Shown piece after piece: positions 24,874 to 32,926 of a DNA stretch of 64,000 nt. The position numbers and the translations under genes were made by a program. Within the stretch, counting starts at the first letter, position 1; the number at the start of each line of letters is the position of its first letter. Source of the DNA: Flavobacterium aestivum (GTDB lineage: Bacteria; Bacteroidota; Bacteroidia; Flavobacteriales; Flavobacteriaceae); assembly GCF_026870175.2 (NCBI RefSeq), contig NZ_CP113977.2:3534001-3598000 (forward strand), written 5' to 3'. The notes under the pieces are model-generated. The model saw only the letters and a list, made by a program, of their open reading frames with translations. It made no database searches and was not told where the DNA came from.

Positions 24874-24909
24874 CCAATCAAAATGGAAGACAAACCAATC
24901 AAAATGGAA
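24874..24909 (+). repeat. tandem duplication over the start codon
   Basis: CCAATCAAAATGGAA occurs at 24874-24888 and 24895-24909, a 21-base tandem step that duplicates the ATG and its upstream context in frame. Both ATGs could start the NmrA-like gene. Confidence 0.75.
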
Positions 24910-25854
24910 AATAAAAAGATAATTACTGTATTTGGTGCGACTGGTGCACAAGGCGGTGGACTAGCCAGAGCAATTTTGGCAGATAAAAACAGTGAATTTG
25001 CTGTAAGAGTTGTTACCAGAAACGCTAATTCAGATAAATCTAAAACATTCGCACAATTGGGTGCCGAAGTAGTCGAAGCCGACATAGATGATATCAAAAG
25101 CATTAAGAGAGCATTAGAAGGTGCTTATGGAGCTTATTTTGTTACCTTTTTTTGGGATCATTTCTCTGTTGAAAAAGAACAACAAGAAGTAAAAAACTTT
25201 GTAGAAGCTGCACTGGAATCTCATTTGCAACACATTATTTGGTCTACATTGGAAGACACCAGAAACTGGATGAAACTAGATGATGACAGAATGCCAACTC
25301 TAAATGGTAAATACAAAGTACCTCACTTTGACGGAAAAGGAGAAGCTGATCATTTCTTTACCGAAGCAGGCTTACCAACTACATTTTTAAGAACTTCCTT
25401 TTACTGGGACAATTTTATTCATTTTGGAATGGGGCCTAAAAAAGGAGAAGATGGTAATTACTATATAGCCTTCCCTATGGATGATAAAAAGCTATCTGCC
25501 ATTGCCTCCGAAGATATTGGAAAATGTGCCTATGGAATATTCAAAAAAGAAAAAGAATTAATTGGAAAAACAGTTGGTATTGTAGGTGAAAAACTAAACG
25601 GAAATGAGATGGCCGCCAAACTATCAAAAGCCTTAGATAAAAATGTAATTTTTAATCCAGTAAGTCCAGAAGCGTATCGCAATTTTGGATTTCCAGGTGC
25701 CGAAGATTTAGGTAACATGTTTCAGTTTAAAAGAGATTTTAATGATGATTTTAACGGAGTCCGCAATGAAGTCTTCTCAAAAGAACTGAATCCTGAATTA
25801 CAAAATTTTGACAAATGGCTCTCTGCCAATGCTTCCCGAATTCCTATTGAATAA
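24904..25854 (+). CDS. NmrA-like NAD(P)-binding protein
   Basis: 316 residues from the ATG at 24904, which places the dinucleotide motif TVFGATGAQGGG right at the N-terminus, as in NmrA/HSCARG proteins. An in-frame ATG at 24883 lies in a tandem copy of the same sequence, and the open frame extends to 24766 with unlike sequence. RVVTRN after the first beta-alpha unit is the usual NADP-binding region. The catalytic YxxxK of reductive SDRs is not in its normal place, so it may be a redox-sensing or weak-reductase member. It sits after the ThDP/oxidase pair but beyond a terminator, so the functional link is uncertain. Confidence 0.8.
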   Translation: MENKKIITVFGATGAQGGGLARAILADKNSEFAVRVVTRNANSDKSKTFAQLGAEVVEADIDDIKSIKRALEGAYGAYFVTFFWDHFSVEKEQQEVKNFVEAALESHLQHIIWSTLEDTRNWMKLDDDRMPTLNGKYKVPHFDGKGEADHFFTEAGLPTTFLRTSFYWDNFIHFGMGPKKGEDGNYYIAFPMDDKKLSAIASEDIGKCAYGIFKKEKELIGKTVGIVGEKLNGNEMAAKLSKALDKNVIFNPVSPEAYRNFGFPGAEDLGNMFQFKRDFNDDFNGVRNEVFSKELNPELQNFDKWLSANASRIPIE

Positions 25855-25883
25855 AAAATCGTAATGAAAATAAATCATTAATC

Positions 25884-25923
25884 CCCGTTGGGTGTAATTC
25901 AAAAGGCAATTACACCCAACGGG
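25884..25923. repeat. 16-bp perfect hairpin without U-tract
   Basis: CCCGTTGGGTGTAATT (25884-25899) and AATTACACCCAACGGG (25908-25923) form a perfect 16-base-pair stem with an 8-base loop. It is GC-richer than its surroundings and lies 30 bases after the NmrA-like stop. No T-run follows on either strand, so it may be an mRNA-stabilising or Rho-independent-like structure, or a mobile palindrome. Confidence 0.75.
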
Positions 25924-26019
25924 CATTAATAACGAGTTCTAAAATGAAGCTTTCCTTTTTCAAAGAGAAAAAACTCAAGAACTTGTATTCAAAAAACAGT
26001 ATACAACAACCAATCAAAT

Positions 26020-27030
26020 ATGGATTCATTCTCACATGTAGTTTTGGGAGCAGCTATAGGCGAAGCTATGCTAGGCAAAGAAATAGGTCGAAAAGCAATC
26101 CTATATGGAGTTTTAGCCAGTAATCTCCCAGACATAGATGTGTTCGGGACACTTTTTTTTAGTGATTCACAACAATTACTATTTCATCGTGGCATTACGC
26201 ATTCATTTTTGTTTATAACACTAATTTCAGTTCTATTGGGTTGGCTCACCAAAAGATGGTCTAAAGACAGCCCCGTAAACTGGATCAATATGACGTGGTT
26301 ATTCTTCATAGCCATGCTGTCACACATACTGCTAGATTCACTTACCGCTTATGGCACAGGATTATTTGAACCCTTTAGCAATTACAGAATATCCTTCAAT
26401 ACCATTTTTGTTGCAGATCCATTATATACATTTCCATTTTTCTTTTGTGTTTTATTGGCTTTTAGAGCAAAAAATGGTTCACCACAACGAACAAGATGGA
26501 ATAATGCCGGTCTGTGCATTAGTTCCTTCTATTTGATTCTTGCAATTCTAACCCATCAGTATGTCTATCATGTAATGGAGAAATCCTTAAAAGAGCAAAG
26601 AATAACATTCGATCATTTCACAGTCACTCCTACTCCACTAAATATTTTTTTATGGATGGGATATTCACATGACAAAGATGGAGCATGGATAGGATACTAC
26701 TCTATTTTTGATAAAGAAAAAAAAGTAAATTATTATCGAGTACAACGAAATGACTCATTACTTCTTCCCTTTGCAAGCGAAAGATCAGTAAAGGATCTTA
26801 AACGACTTTCAAAAGGGAACTATACCGTAACAAGAGAAGATTCTTCCCTATATTTTAATGACATCCGCTTTGGTCAAATAAGCGGATGGGATAAACCAAA
26901 TGAAGCTTTTGCTTTCAAGTACAACCTCAACAAAAACACCGATAACAAAAGAGCTTTGAATAGAATCAAACATAAAGAATCTATGTGTGTAATATTTGCG
27001 TCCTTACTAAAACGAATTAAAGGGAAATAG
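26020..27030 (+). CDS. YdjM-like membrane-bound metal-dependent hydrolase
   Basis: 336 residues. The N-terminal start MDSFSHVVLGAAIGEAMLG, then LPDIDVFG, HRGITHSFLF and HILLDSLTAYGTGLFEPF are the conserved His/Asp blocks of the YdjM/DUF457 family, whose polar residues lie at membrane edges and are thought to bind a metal. Four or five transmembrane helices occupy residues about 5-190. The last 140 residues form a soluble domain with beta-rich sequence (GKEKK-like and WIGYYSIFDKEKK). In E. coli the family is LexA-regulated; no such box is apparent here. The substrate is unknown. Confidence 0.85.
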   Translation: MDSFSHVVLGAAIGEAMLGKEIGRKAILYGVLASNLPDIDVFGTLFFSDSQQLLFHRGITHSFLFITLISVLLGWLTKRWSKDSPVNWINMTWLFFIAMLSHILLDSLTAYGTGLFEPFSNYRISFNTIFVADPLYTFPFFFCVLLAFRAKNGSPQRTRWNNAGLCISSFYLILAILTHQYVYHVMEKSLKEQRITFDHFTVTPTPLNIFLWMGYSHDKDGAWIGYYSIFDKEKKVNYYRVQRNDSLLLPFASERSVKDLKRLSKGNYTVTREDSSLYFNDIRFGQISGWDKPNEAFAFKYNLNKNTDNKRALNRIKHKESMCVIFASLLKRIKGK

Positions 27031-27206
27031 ATCATCCATACATCATTACACTGTCTTTACAAAATAAAAAAAATCTAGGAATAGATTAAATCATGATTAA
27101 CAATTTTTCAAAGTCCTATTTCGGCCCTAACCCTCGCTAGAAAAAGCAAAGTCGGGGATTGTTTAAGATTCGGCCGGCTATAATAAACATTTTAAATATT
27201 TAAATT

Positions 27207-27884
27207 ATGAAAAAAGCAAACATTGTATTCGTACACGGACTTTGGGCTGATGGTTCCTGCTGGAATGAAGTGGCGCCAGCGCTAATGGCTGAAGGCCATG
27301 AAGTGATTTCTGTACAAAACCCTTTATCATCACTGGCAGATGATGTAGCGGCTGTTCGCCGAGCCTTTGCTAAGCTGGATGGACCAATTGTATTGGTAGG
27401 CCATTCATGGGGCGGAGTAGTAATAACAGCAGCCGGAACCAACCCAAAAGTAAAAGCCCTAGTATATGTGGCTGCCCTAGCCCCCGACGAAGGCGAAACA
27501 ATAGGAGAACTGACAAAAGATTATCAAACTGCCGTATTTCAGCATCTGGAAGTAGTAGACGATTATATTTGGGTAACCCGAGAGGGTATACAAAAACATT
27601 TTGCATCTGATCTTACTGAAAAAGAATCGGAGCTAATCTATTATACACAAGGCCCTGCAGCAGCAGGATTGTTTGTCGAAAAAATGACAGCACCTGCATG
27701 GAAGAATACACCCAACTGGTATATTTTGGCTACAAACGATGAAGCCGTTAGCCCGGAACTGCAACGTATAATGTCAAAAAGAATTGGGGCTACGGTAACT
27801 GAAATAGAATCGAGTCATGTTCCGATGATATCTAAACCTCAGGAAGTACTGCAGGTAATAAAAGCAGCTATTGACAGTTTGTAA
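27207..27884 (+). CDS. alpha/beta hydrolase
   Basis: 225 residues with the hydrolase core: oxyanion-hole region FVHGLWADGSCW, nucleophile elbow GHSWGG (Ser), and a late His in SSHVPMISKPQEV. This fits small esterases of the HNL/salicylate-binding-protein-like group. The base composition is visibly richer in G and C than the neighbours; for example, the 60 bases from 27301 contain 27 G or C. The preceding 100 bases contain GGCCGGC-like stretches rare elsewhere in the window, suggesting recent acquisition. No signal peptide. Substrate unknown. Confidence 0.85.
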   Translation: MKKANIVFVHGLWADGSCWNEVAPALMAEGHEVISVQNPLSSLADDVAAVRRAFAKLDGPIVLVGHSWGGVVITAAGTNPKVKALVYVAALAPDEGETIGELTKDYQTAVFQHLEVVDDYIWVTREGIQKHFASDLTEKESELIYYTQGPAAAGLFVEKMTAPAWKNTPNWYILATNDEAVSPELQRIMSKRIGATVTEIESSHVPMISKPQEVLQVIKAAIDSL

Positions 27885-27900
27885 TTTTGATTCATACAAT

Positions 27901-27943
27901 ATTTATCAACCAAAGTGAATACCATTTTGGTTGATAAATTTCT
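27901..27943 (+). terminator. terminator of the alpha/beta hydrolase gene
   Basis: ATTTATCAACCAAA (27901-27914) pairs perfectly with TTTGGTTGATAAAT (27926-27939). The downstream T-tract is short. Confidence 0.65.
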
Positions 27944-28155
27944 ATCCCTCGGCAATATTTCGACCTTTAAGCTCAATTATCTCTCAGAGTCAAAAATCAA
28001 TAAAAATCCATCATATCACACAAAATATTACCTATAAAAAATTTTGAAAAGTATTCATAAAATTAAAATTCATTTAATTATTTGTAAGAAAAAAAGCTAT
28101 ACATTTGAAAGGGCATAAACGAAACAATCAAACACAAATTTTTAAAATTTAAGAG

Positions 28156-28578
28156 ATGGATAATAGCTTGATAGAAATTGAACGACTTTTTGAAAACCTT
28201 AAATTCGCTTGGAATGAAGGCCATAGTGAACTTTATGCATCATACTTTACCGATGACTGCGACTATGTTGCTTTTGACGGACAACATTTGAAAGGAAAAA
28301 TTGAAAATGCTCAATTACACAATAAACTATTCAAAAGCATCTTAAAAGGGTCGAAATTGACAGGAAAAATTAAAACAACCAAATTCATTACGTCCGACAT
28401 TGCTATTTTTTATGCAGTTGGTGCCGTTCAATTGAGTTTTCAAAAAAACGTACCCAAGAACAAGCTTTCTATAAATACAAACGTGGTAATAAAAGAAAAT
28501 GGTGTTTGGAAAATTTCATCTTTTCAAAATACAAGAATAAAAAAACCGAACTTTTTTCAACGATTATTCGCAAAATAG
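28156..28578 (+). CDS. SgcJ/EcaC-family NTF2-like protein
   Basis: 140 residues of the SnoaL/NTF2-like cone fold. The helix LIEIERLFENLKFAWNEGHSELYASYFTDDCDYVAFDGQHLKGK is the signature opening of the SgcJ/EcaC group, and the final strands carry INTNVVIKENGVWKISSFQNTRI. Proteins of this fold serve as small enzymes, immunity-like or ligand-binding proteins. No catalytic His/Asp set can be assigned with confidence. Monocistronic, with 200 or more bases on each side. Confidence 0.82.
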   Translation: MDNSLIEIERLFENLKFAWNEGHSELYASYFTDDCDYVAFDGQHLKGKIENAQLHNKLFKSILKGSKLTGKIKTTKFITSDIAIFYAVGAVQLSFQKNVPKNKLSINTNVVIKENGVWKISSFQNTRIKKPNFFQRLFAK

Positions 28579-28756
28579 AGCGAAGAAAGTAATAAATTTG
28601 TAAAAACGACTGGCAATTAAGACAATAAAAAGCTTCAAATAAAACTGACTTTCGTCTATTTACCCAAACTTAGATAAGCTTTGCGAAAATTTATTTTGTA
28701 CATAGCTATACTACAAAACCAACTCAATTACTATAAATCATTAAAACAATTATTCA

Positions 28757-29203
28757 ATGAAATCATTAGTAAGGACTTTTATACTCATGGCAGCAATGAC
28801 ATTTACATACAATTGTTATTGTCAGACACTGCCCACGGACACGGTTAAAGAAACTTTACTAAAAAACGGATGGAAAACCGATCATATATTAGGGCTTGAC
28901 CCTAATACCGAAACATACAAACTGACAAAATATAATCCTCAAGAAATATTTGCTGGAAACCTTACTCAATTTTTAGATAATTCAACTTTTCATAGCCAGT
29001 ATACAGCCTGGTGTGGTAATGACAATTTTACTAACGTTTTTGGAAAATACAAATTTCTGGACAAAGACAAAATTGCTATTGCTGTAGATACAGTAACCTA
29101 TTCCGGAGGATGGACCAAACCAACTGAACATAGAAAATCAAATTATTCGACCTTTACTATATCAATTGTAAAAGATACATTAATATTGACAAGACAGAAA
29201 TAA
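28757..29203 (+). CDS. small exported protein of unknown function
   Basis: 148 residues with a signal peptide (MKSLVRTFILMAAMTFTYNCYCQ; cleavage near residue 23). The mature part is beta-rich, with WKTDHILGLDPNTETYKL, a CG-N-D pair, and FGKYKFLDKDKIAIAVDTV, similar in feel to lipocalin-like stress proteins but not recognised. It ends with TLILTRQK. A terminator follows 45 bases later. Expected in the periplasm. Confidence 0.65.
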   Translation: MKSLVRTFILMAAMTFTYNCYCQTLPTDTVKETLLKNGWKTDHILGLDPNTETYKLTKYNPQEIFAGNLTQFLDNSTFHSQYTAWCGNDNFTNVFGKYKFLDKDKIAIAVDTVTYSGGWTKPTEHRKSNYSTFTISIVKDTLILTRQK

Positions 29204-29247
29204 CTAGACATGCCTTTTGACATGAATAGCAAAGTACAACATATAAC

Positions 29248-29278
29248 AAAACCTGCCCAAAAGCGGGTTTTCGTTTTT
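29248..29278 (+). terminator. intrinsic terminator of the small exported protein gene
   Basis: AAAACCTGC pairs with GCGGGTTTT (one G-U) around a six-base loop, then TCGTTTTT. Confidence 0.75.
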
Positions 29279-29337
29279 CTAAGACAATATTTTGGTAAAA
29301 GAATTTAAAAATAAAGTAAGAAACAAAAAATACGATA

Positions 29338-29931
29338 ATGGAAATTGACAATTTATTGAAGCAAGTGAATTTTATTAAAGAAATAGATAAAATAAAATAC
29401 ATTCAGCGCAAAACCAAACTATTCAATAGCGACAGAAACGAGAACGATGCTGAACATAGTTGGCATTTAGCCATGATGGCAATTGTTTTAGCCGAACATT
29501 CGAATGAAAAAATCGATTTGCTAAAAGTTATAAAAATGGTTCTCATTCACGACATTGTAGAAATAGATGCCGGCGATACTTTTATTTATGACACCGTAAA
29601 AAATCACACCAATACTGACGAAGAATCTCTAGCTGCAAATCGAATCTTTGGAATCCTACCCCAAAAACAAGCCGAAGAATTAATTGAAATTTGGAAAGAA
29701 TTTGAAAAAGGGGAAACAAACGAGGCTAAATTTGCAAAGAGCATGGATCGGTTTGAACCTCTATTGCAAAACACATCAAATAATGGTGGAACTTGGAGAG
29801 AGTTCAATGTAGATTATGCAAAAGTCTATGAGAAGAAAAAGGAAATTAAGAAAGGCTCTGAAACAATTTGGAAGTATTCAGAAGCCTTAATTAATGAAAG
29901 TGTAGAAAAAGGAATTCTAATTAAAAATTAA
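29338..29931 (+). CDS. HD-domain hydrolase (YfbR-like nucleotidase type)
   Basis: 197 residues, about the length of E. coli YfbR (5'-deoxynucleotidase). The metal-binding set is seen as NDAEHSWHLAMMA (first His), then MVLIHDIVEIDAGDTFIYD (the HD pair plus a downstream Asp), as in COG1896 HD proteins. These hydrolyse nucleoside monophosphates in the cytoplasm. The substrate here is by analogy. The stop is immediately followed (2 bases) by the ATG of the DinB-like gene, so the two are cotranscribed. Confidence 0.85.
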   Translation: MEIDNLLKQVNFIKEIDKIKYIQRKTKLFNSDRNENDAEHSWHLAMMAIVLAEHSNEKIDLLKVIKMVLIHDIVEIDAGDTFIYDTVKNHTNTDEESLAANRIFGILPQKQAEELIEIWKEFEKGETNEAKFAKSMDRFEPLLQNTSNNGGTWREFNVDYAKVYEKKKEIKKGSETIWKYSEALINESVEKGILIKN

Positions 29932-29932
29932 C

Positions 29933-30418
29933 ATGATTGCAACTAAAAAGAGAAATGCTGTTAACGCTATATTAGCTGAATATCAAAAAGCAATTTTGGA
30001 ACTACAGAGTGTAATTCAAAACATCTCTGATGAAGATTTGGCATTTATAATTGATACAGAAACAAAAGACCCAGACTGTAAATCAATCCAAACTGTTCTT
30101 GCACACGTTGTGAGTTCAGGATATTCCTACTGCATTTATATTCGAGAACTAAAAAATGAAGGTATAACTCGCCCTGAGAAAATAAACCGTAAATCCGTTT
30201 CTGAATATAAAAAAGATTTAGACGATGTTATACAGTTTACTTATGACACTTTTTCTAACATTTCAGATAATGAGATAGAAAAATTTGATGAATCAGAAAA
30301 AATGAGGACTTCATGGAAACAATTGTACGATATAGAGCAAATGATGGAACACGCAATCGTACATGTTTTGCGTCACAGAAGACAAATAGAGAATTTTAAA
30401 ACTCAGCTAGGTAAGTAA
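29933..30418 (+). CDS. DinB-family protein
   Basis: 161 residues, four-helix-bundle type. The three metal-ligand His of DinB/YfiT-like proteins appear as LAHVV (near residue 57) and in MEHAIVHVLRHRRQIENF near the C-terminus, the usual HAxxHxxxHxxQ spacing. DinB-superfamily members include bacillithiol S-transferases and mycothiol-dependent enzymes in thiol metabolism. It starts 2 bases after the HD gene, forming a two-gene operon. The actual thiol or substrate is not known. Confidence 0.8.
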   Translation: MIATKKRNAVNAILAEYQKAILELQSVIQNISDEDLAFIIDTETKDPDCKSIQTVLAHVVSSGYSYCIYIRELKNEGITRPEKINRKSVSEYKKDLDDVIQFTYDTFSNISDNEIEKFDESEKMRTSWKQLYDIEQMMEHAIVHVLRHRRQIENFKTQLGK

Positions 30419-30661
30419 TATTAGTGATTATCAAACTGAGCAGCATTTTGCGATAAACTAGGAGCTTTCTCTAGCAACTGAAACCTATTTATTTGCCGTT
30501 TTTTTTGATTGATTTTGAAGAAGATACACTCTAAATTCAAATAGCTTATTTGGATTATTTTTTCACATTTTTTTTAAAAAAAGCATTTTTTAAACAACTT
30601 TATTTCCATATGACTTAAAAATCGTACATTTATGAGCTTTTAAATTATCAAACACTCCCCC

Positions 30662-31126
30662 ATGGAAAAATTAAAAAAGTTAATACAAGATTTAGAAAGT
30701 AAAATACCTAATCAAGAAATACTTAATCCAGCAATCTCAAAATCATCTGTTGGTTGGCATATTGAACATTCGCTCTTAACAATAATATTAATCGTTGGAG
30801 CATTGCAAAAATCAAATCCGGAAAATTATAAATGGAAATTTAATTTCAAACGCGTTTTAATATTCACCATAAATAAAATTCCAAGAGGAAGAGCCAAAGC
30901 ACCTAAAGTGGTTCAGCCCAAAGAAGATGTCAACATAGAATCCTTAAGAAATCATCTTGAAAAAGGAAAAGCAAAATTAGCCGAGTTAAATTCCATAAGT
31001 GATAAAAACTATTTTGAACATCCATATTTAGGTCATTTAACTTTAAAACCAACTATCAAATTTCTTGAAATTCACACCAATCATCATCTGCAAATTATAA
31101 ATGATATAATAAAAAGTAATTCATAG
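30662..31126 (+). CDS. DinB-like DUF1569 protein
   Basis: 154 residues. VGWHIEHSLLTI in the first helix and LEIHTNHHLQIINDI near the C-terminus place metal-ligand His as in the DUF1569 branch of the DinB superfamily. A central basic-proline segment (PRGRAKAPKVVQPKED) is characteristic of this group. Metal-dependent enzyme of unknown substrate; probably cytoplasmic. It starts 243 bases after the previous gene, so it likely has its own promoter, although none is obvious. Confidence 0.8.
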   Translation: MEKLKKLIQDLESKIPNQEILNPAISKSSVGWHIEHSLLTIILIVGALQKSNPENYKWKFNFKRVLIFTINKIPRGRAKAPKVVQPKEDVNIESLRNHLEKGKAKLAELNSISDKNYFEHPYLGHLTLKPTIKFLEIHTNHHLQIINDIIKSNS

Positions 31127-31319
31127 AGCTTTTTACACATTCGCTTACAGTCACATTTATCCAATATCCTTTTATAAAAAAATAAAAGGGAATAGTATTG
31201 TATTTTAAGACTAATACTCACTTTATTAATAAAAATCATTTTTTCAAAAAACCACAAAACACAATTAACCAAATAGTTACACTAAACAGTATTGAAATAA
31301 GAACCTACAATTTCATTTT

Positions 31320-31333
31320 TTGACCTATGTCAA
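31320..31333 (+). promoter_or_regulatory. Crp/Fnr-type operator TTGAC-CTAT-GTCAA
   Basis: Perfect inverted repeat TTGAC (31320-31324) N4 GTCAA (31329-31333). Its centre lies 36.5 bases before the last G of a weak -7 element (CACATTTG). This corresponds to about -41.5 from the start of transcription, the class II activator position. A second, similar box precedes the 32927 gene. Confidence 0.65.
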
Positions 31334-31355
31334 TATTTAAGATTAGGAACAATCG

Positions 31356-31363
31356 CACATTTG
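31356..31363 (+). promoter_or_regulatory. weak -7 element (CACATTTG) of the DUF2798-ribB operon
   Basis: Seven of eight positions match TAnnTTTG. It is placed 23 bases downstream of the Crp/Fnr box, which may compensate for the missing -33 element. Confidence 0.5.
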
Positions 31364-31393
31364 CACTGTTATTAATTTTAAAACATTAAAAAA

Positions 31394-31612
31394 ATGAAAA
31401 AGAAGTATTTTAAATACATCAACACACTATTTGTAGTTATACCAATGACATTAATTATGGCATTTGTGGGTCTAATGAGAAACTATGGTTTTGGAGAAGA
31501 TTGGTTCCTGAAATTCTTAAAAGCATGGAGCGTAATGTTACCTGTAGCCTATTTAGCTGCATTTATTATTATTCCAAATGCTAGAAAATTATCTGAAAAA
31601 ATAACCGCTTAG
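31394..31612 (+). CDS. DUF2798 small membrane protein
   Basis: 72 residues with two hydrophobic helices (about 10-29 and 41-62). [23 protein letters not shown] and [22 protein letters not shown] match the DUF2798 pattern (a short two-helix protein with a conserved P near the second helix). No known activity. The ribB-type gene starts 2 bases after the stop, so they form an operon, controlled by the Crp/Fnr-type box upstream. Confidence 0.8.
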   Translation: MKKKYFKYINTLFVVIPMTLIMAFVGLMRNYGFGEDWFLKFLKAWSVMLPVAYLAAFIIIPNARKLSEKITA

Positions 31613-31614
31613 AA

Positions 31615-32277
31615 ATGGTACTTACAGAATTACATCCTCTCACAGAATTTGGCACAACTAGCCAAGAACGTGTAGAAAATGCTTTAAGACATCTTCAAAA
31701 CGGAAAAGGAATTTTACTAACTGATAATGAAGACAGGGAAAATGAAGGTGATCTTATTTTCCCTGCTCAAAGCATAAACTCACAAGATATGGCAATGATG
31801 ATAAGAGAATGCAGCGGTATTGTTTGTCTTTGCCTAACCAATAACAAAGCCGATGAACTGAATTTGCCTTATATGGTAACAGAAAATACCAGTCATTTTC
31901 AAACTCCTTTTACCATCACAATAGAAGCCACAAAAGGCATCACAACTGGGGTCTCAGCATCAGACAGAATTAAGACCATTCAAGCAGCTTGCAATCTAAA
32001 TGCAAAACCATCAGATTTAGCAAGACCAGGACATATTTTTCCTTTACGGGCAAAAAACAATGGCGTTCTAGAAAGAAACGGACATACAGAAGGCAGCATC
32101 GATTTGATGAAACTAGCCTATCTAGAACCTCAAGCCGTTCTGTGCGAATTAATGAATCCAGACGGAAGCATGGCCAAACTATCAAGAATTATCGATTTTG
32201 CAAAACAAAACAATTTAATAGTATTATCAATAGAAGATATTATCTATTACCGTAAATTTGTTAGAGACTATATTTAA
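31615..32277 (+). CDS. ribB: 3,4-dihydroxy-2-butanone-4-phosphate synthase
   Basis: 220 residues, single-domain (no GTP cyclohydrolase II part). The acidic-loop motif [11 protein letters not shown] (residues about 39-49), [20 protein letters not shown] and [12 protein letters not shown] are all present, so the metal site and ribulose-5-phosphate site appear intact. The enzyme makes the four-carbon precursor of riboflavin from ribulose 5-phosphate. In this position it probably supplies extra flavin for the flavin-binding protein encoded at 32927-33628. Part of the DUF2798-ribB-Crp/Fnr operon; a housekeeping riboflavin copy presumably lies elsewhere. Confidence 0.92.
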   Translation: MVLTELHPLTEFGTTSQERVENALRHLQNGKGILLTDNEDRENEGDLIFPAQSINSQDMAMMIRECSGIVCLCLTNNKADELNLPYMVTENTSHFQTPFTITIEATKGITTGVSASDRIKTIQAACNLNAKPSDLARPGHIFPLRAKNNGVLERNGHTEGSIDLMKLAYLEPQAVLCELMNPDGSMAKLSRIIDFAKQNNLIVLSIEDIIYYRKFVRDYI

Positions 32278-32285
32278 TTTTTACA

Positions 32286-32855
32286 ATGCAAGAACAACTG
32301 TCTAATTACATAAAAAAGAGTATTGATGTTACGGACGAAGATTTAGAAATTATTCTTTCTTATTTCAAACCAATAAAAAAAAACAAAAATGACCTTTTAC
32401 TTTCACAAGGAGAAACCAGCCAACAAACTTTTTTTGTTGGCAAAGGTTGTTTAAGGATTTTCTTTGTAAACGAAGAAGGAAAAGATGTCACGAGATATAT
32501 TGCTTTCGAGAATCAGTTTGCAACGGCATTAGTTAGCTTTATAACCAAATCACCCTCAACAGAATACATACAAGTCATAGAAAAATCAGAAATCTTATAT
32601 ATAAACCACCGAGATTTTACTAATTTAATGGAAATCGTTCCTAAATGGAGAGAATTTTATTGTAAATATCTGGAGAAAGCATACGTGAATAACACCAATA
32701 GATTAATGTCATTTACCACAATGGACGCTTTAGAAAGATACAACCAATTATTAAAGATAAATCCAACTGTTGTGAGACGATTGTCTAATAAAGTTGTGGC
32801 TTCCTATATAAATGTTTCTCAAGAAACTTTAAGTCGTTTAAAATCTAAAAACTAG
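32286..32855 (+). CDS. Crp/Fnr-family transcriptional regulator
   Basis: 189 residues. The cyclic-nucleotide-binding-type beta-barrel spans about 25-130 (LLSQGETSQQTFFVGKGCLRIFFVNEEGKDVTRYI), and the HTH is C-terminal (RLSNKVVASYINVSQETLSRLKSK). The recognition helix reads ETLSR, the E-x-x-S-R pattern by which FNR contacts TTGA half-sites, agreeing with the TTGAC-N4-RTCAA boxes found nearby. The N-terminal Cys cluster of true FNR is absent, so it is not an iron-sulfur oxygen sensor of that type; ligand unknown. It is the third gene of the operon and probably autoactivates. Confidence 0.85.
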   Translation: MQEQLSNYIKKSIDVTDEDLEIILSYFKPIKKNKNDLLLSQGETSQQTFFVGKGCLRIFFVNEEGKDVTRYIAFENQFATALVSFITKSPSTEYIQVIEKSEILYINHRDFTNLMEIVPKWREFYCKYLEKAYVNNTNRLMSFTTMDALERYNQLLKINPTVVRRLSNKVVASYINVSQETLSRLKSKN

Positions 32856-32859
32856 TTTT

Positions 32860-32873
32860 TTGACTTAAATCAA
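32860..32873 (+). promoter_or_regulatory. Crp/Fnr-type operator TTGAC-TTAA-ATCAA
   Basis: TTGAC (32860-32864) N4 ATCAA (32869-32873), matching the upstream operon box. It sits 5 bases after the regulator stop, centred 36.5 bases before the last G of CAATTTTG (32896-32903), the identical spacing as the first box. Confidence 0.65.
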
Positions 32874-32895
32874 AGTTTACACTATTTTTAATATT

Positions 32896-32903
32896 CAATT
32901 TTG
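32896..32903 (+). promoter_or_regulatory. weak -7 element (CAATTTTG) for the reductase gene
   Basis: Seven of eight match TAnnTTTG, with the same T-to-C change as the element upstream of DUF2798. Gene starts 24 bases downstream. Confidence 0.5.
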
Positions 32904-32926
32904 TACTCATAAAAACAAATAAAATT

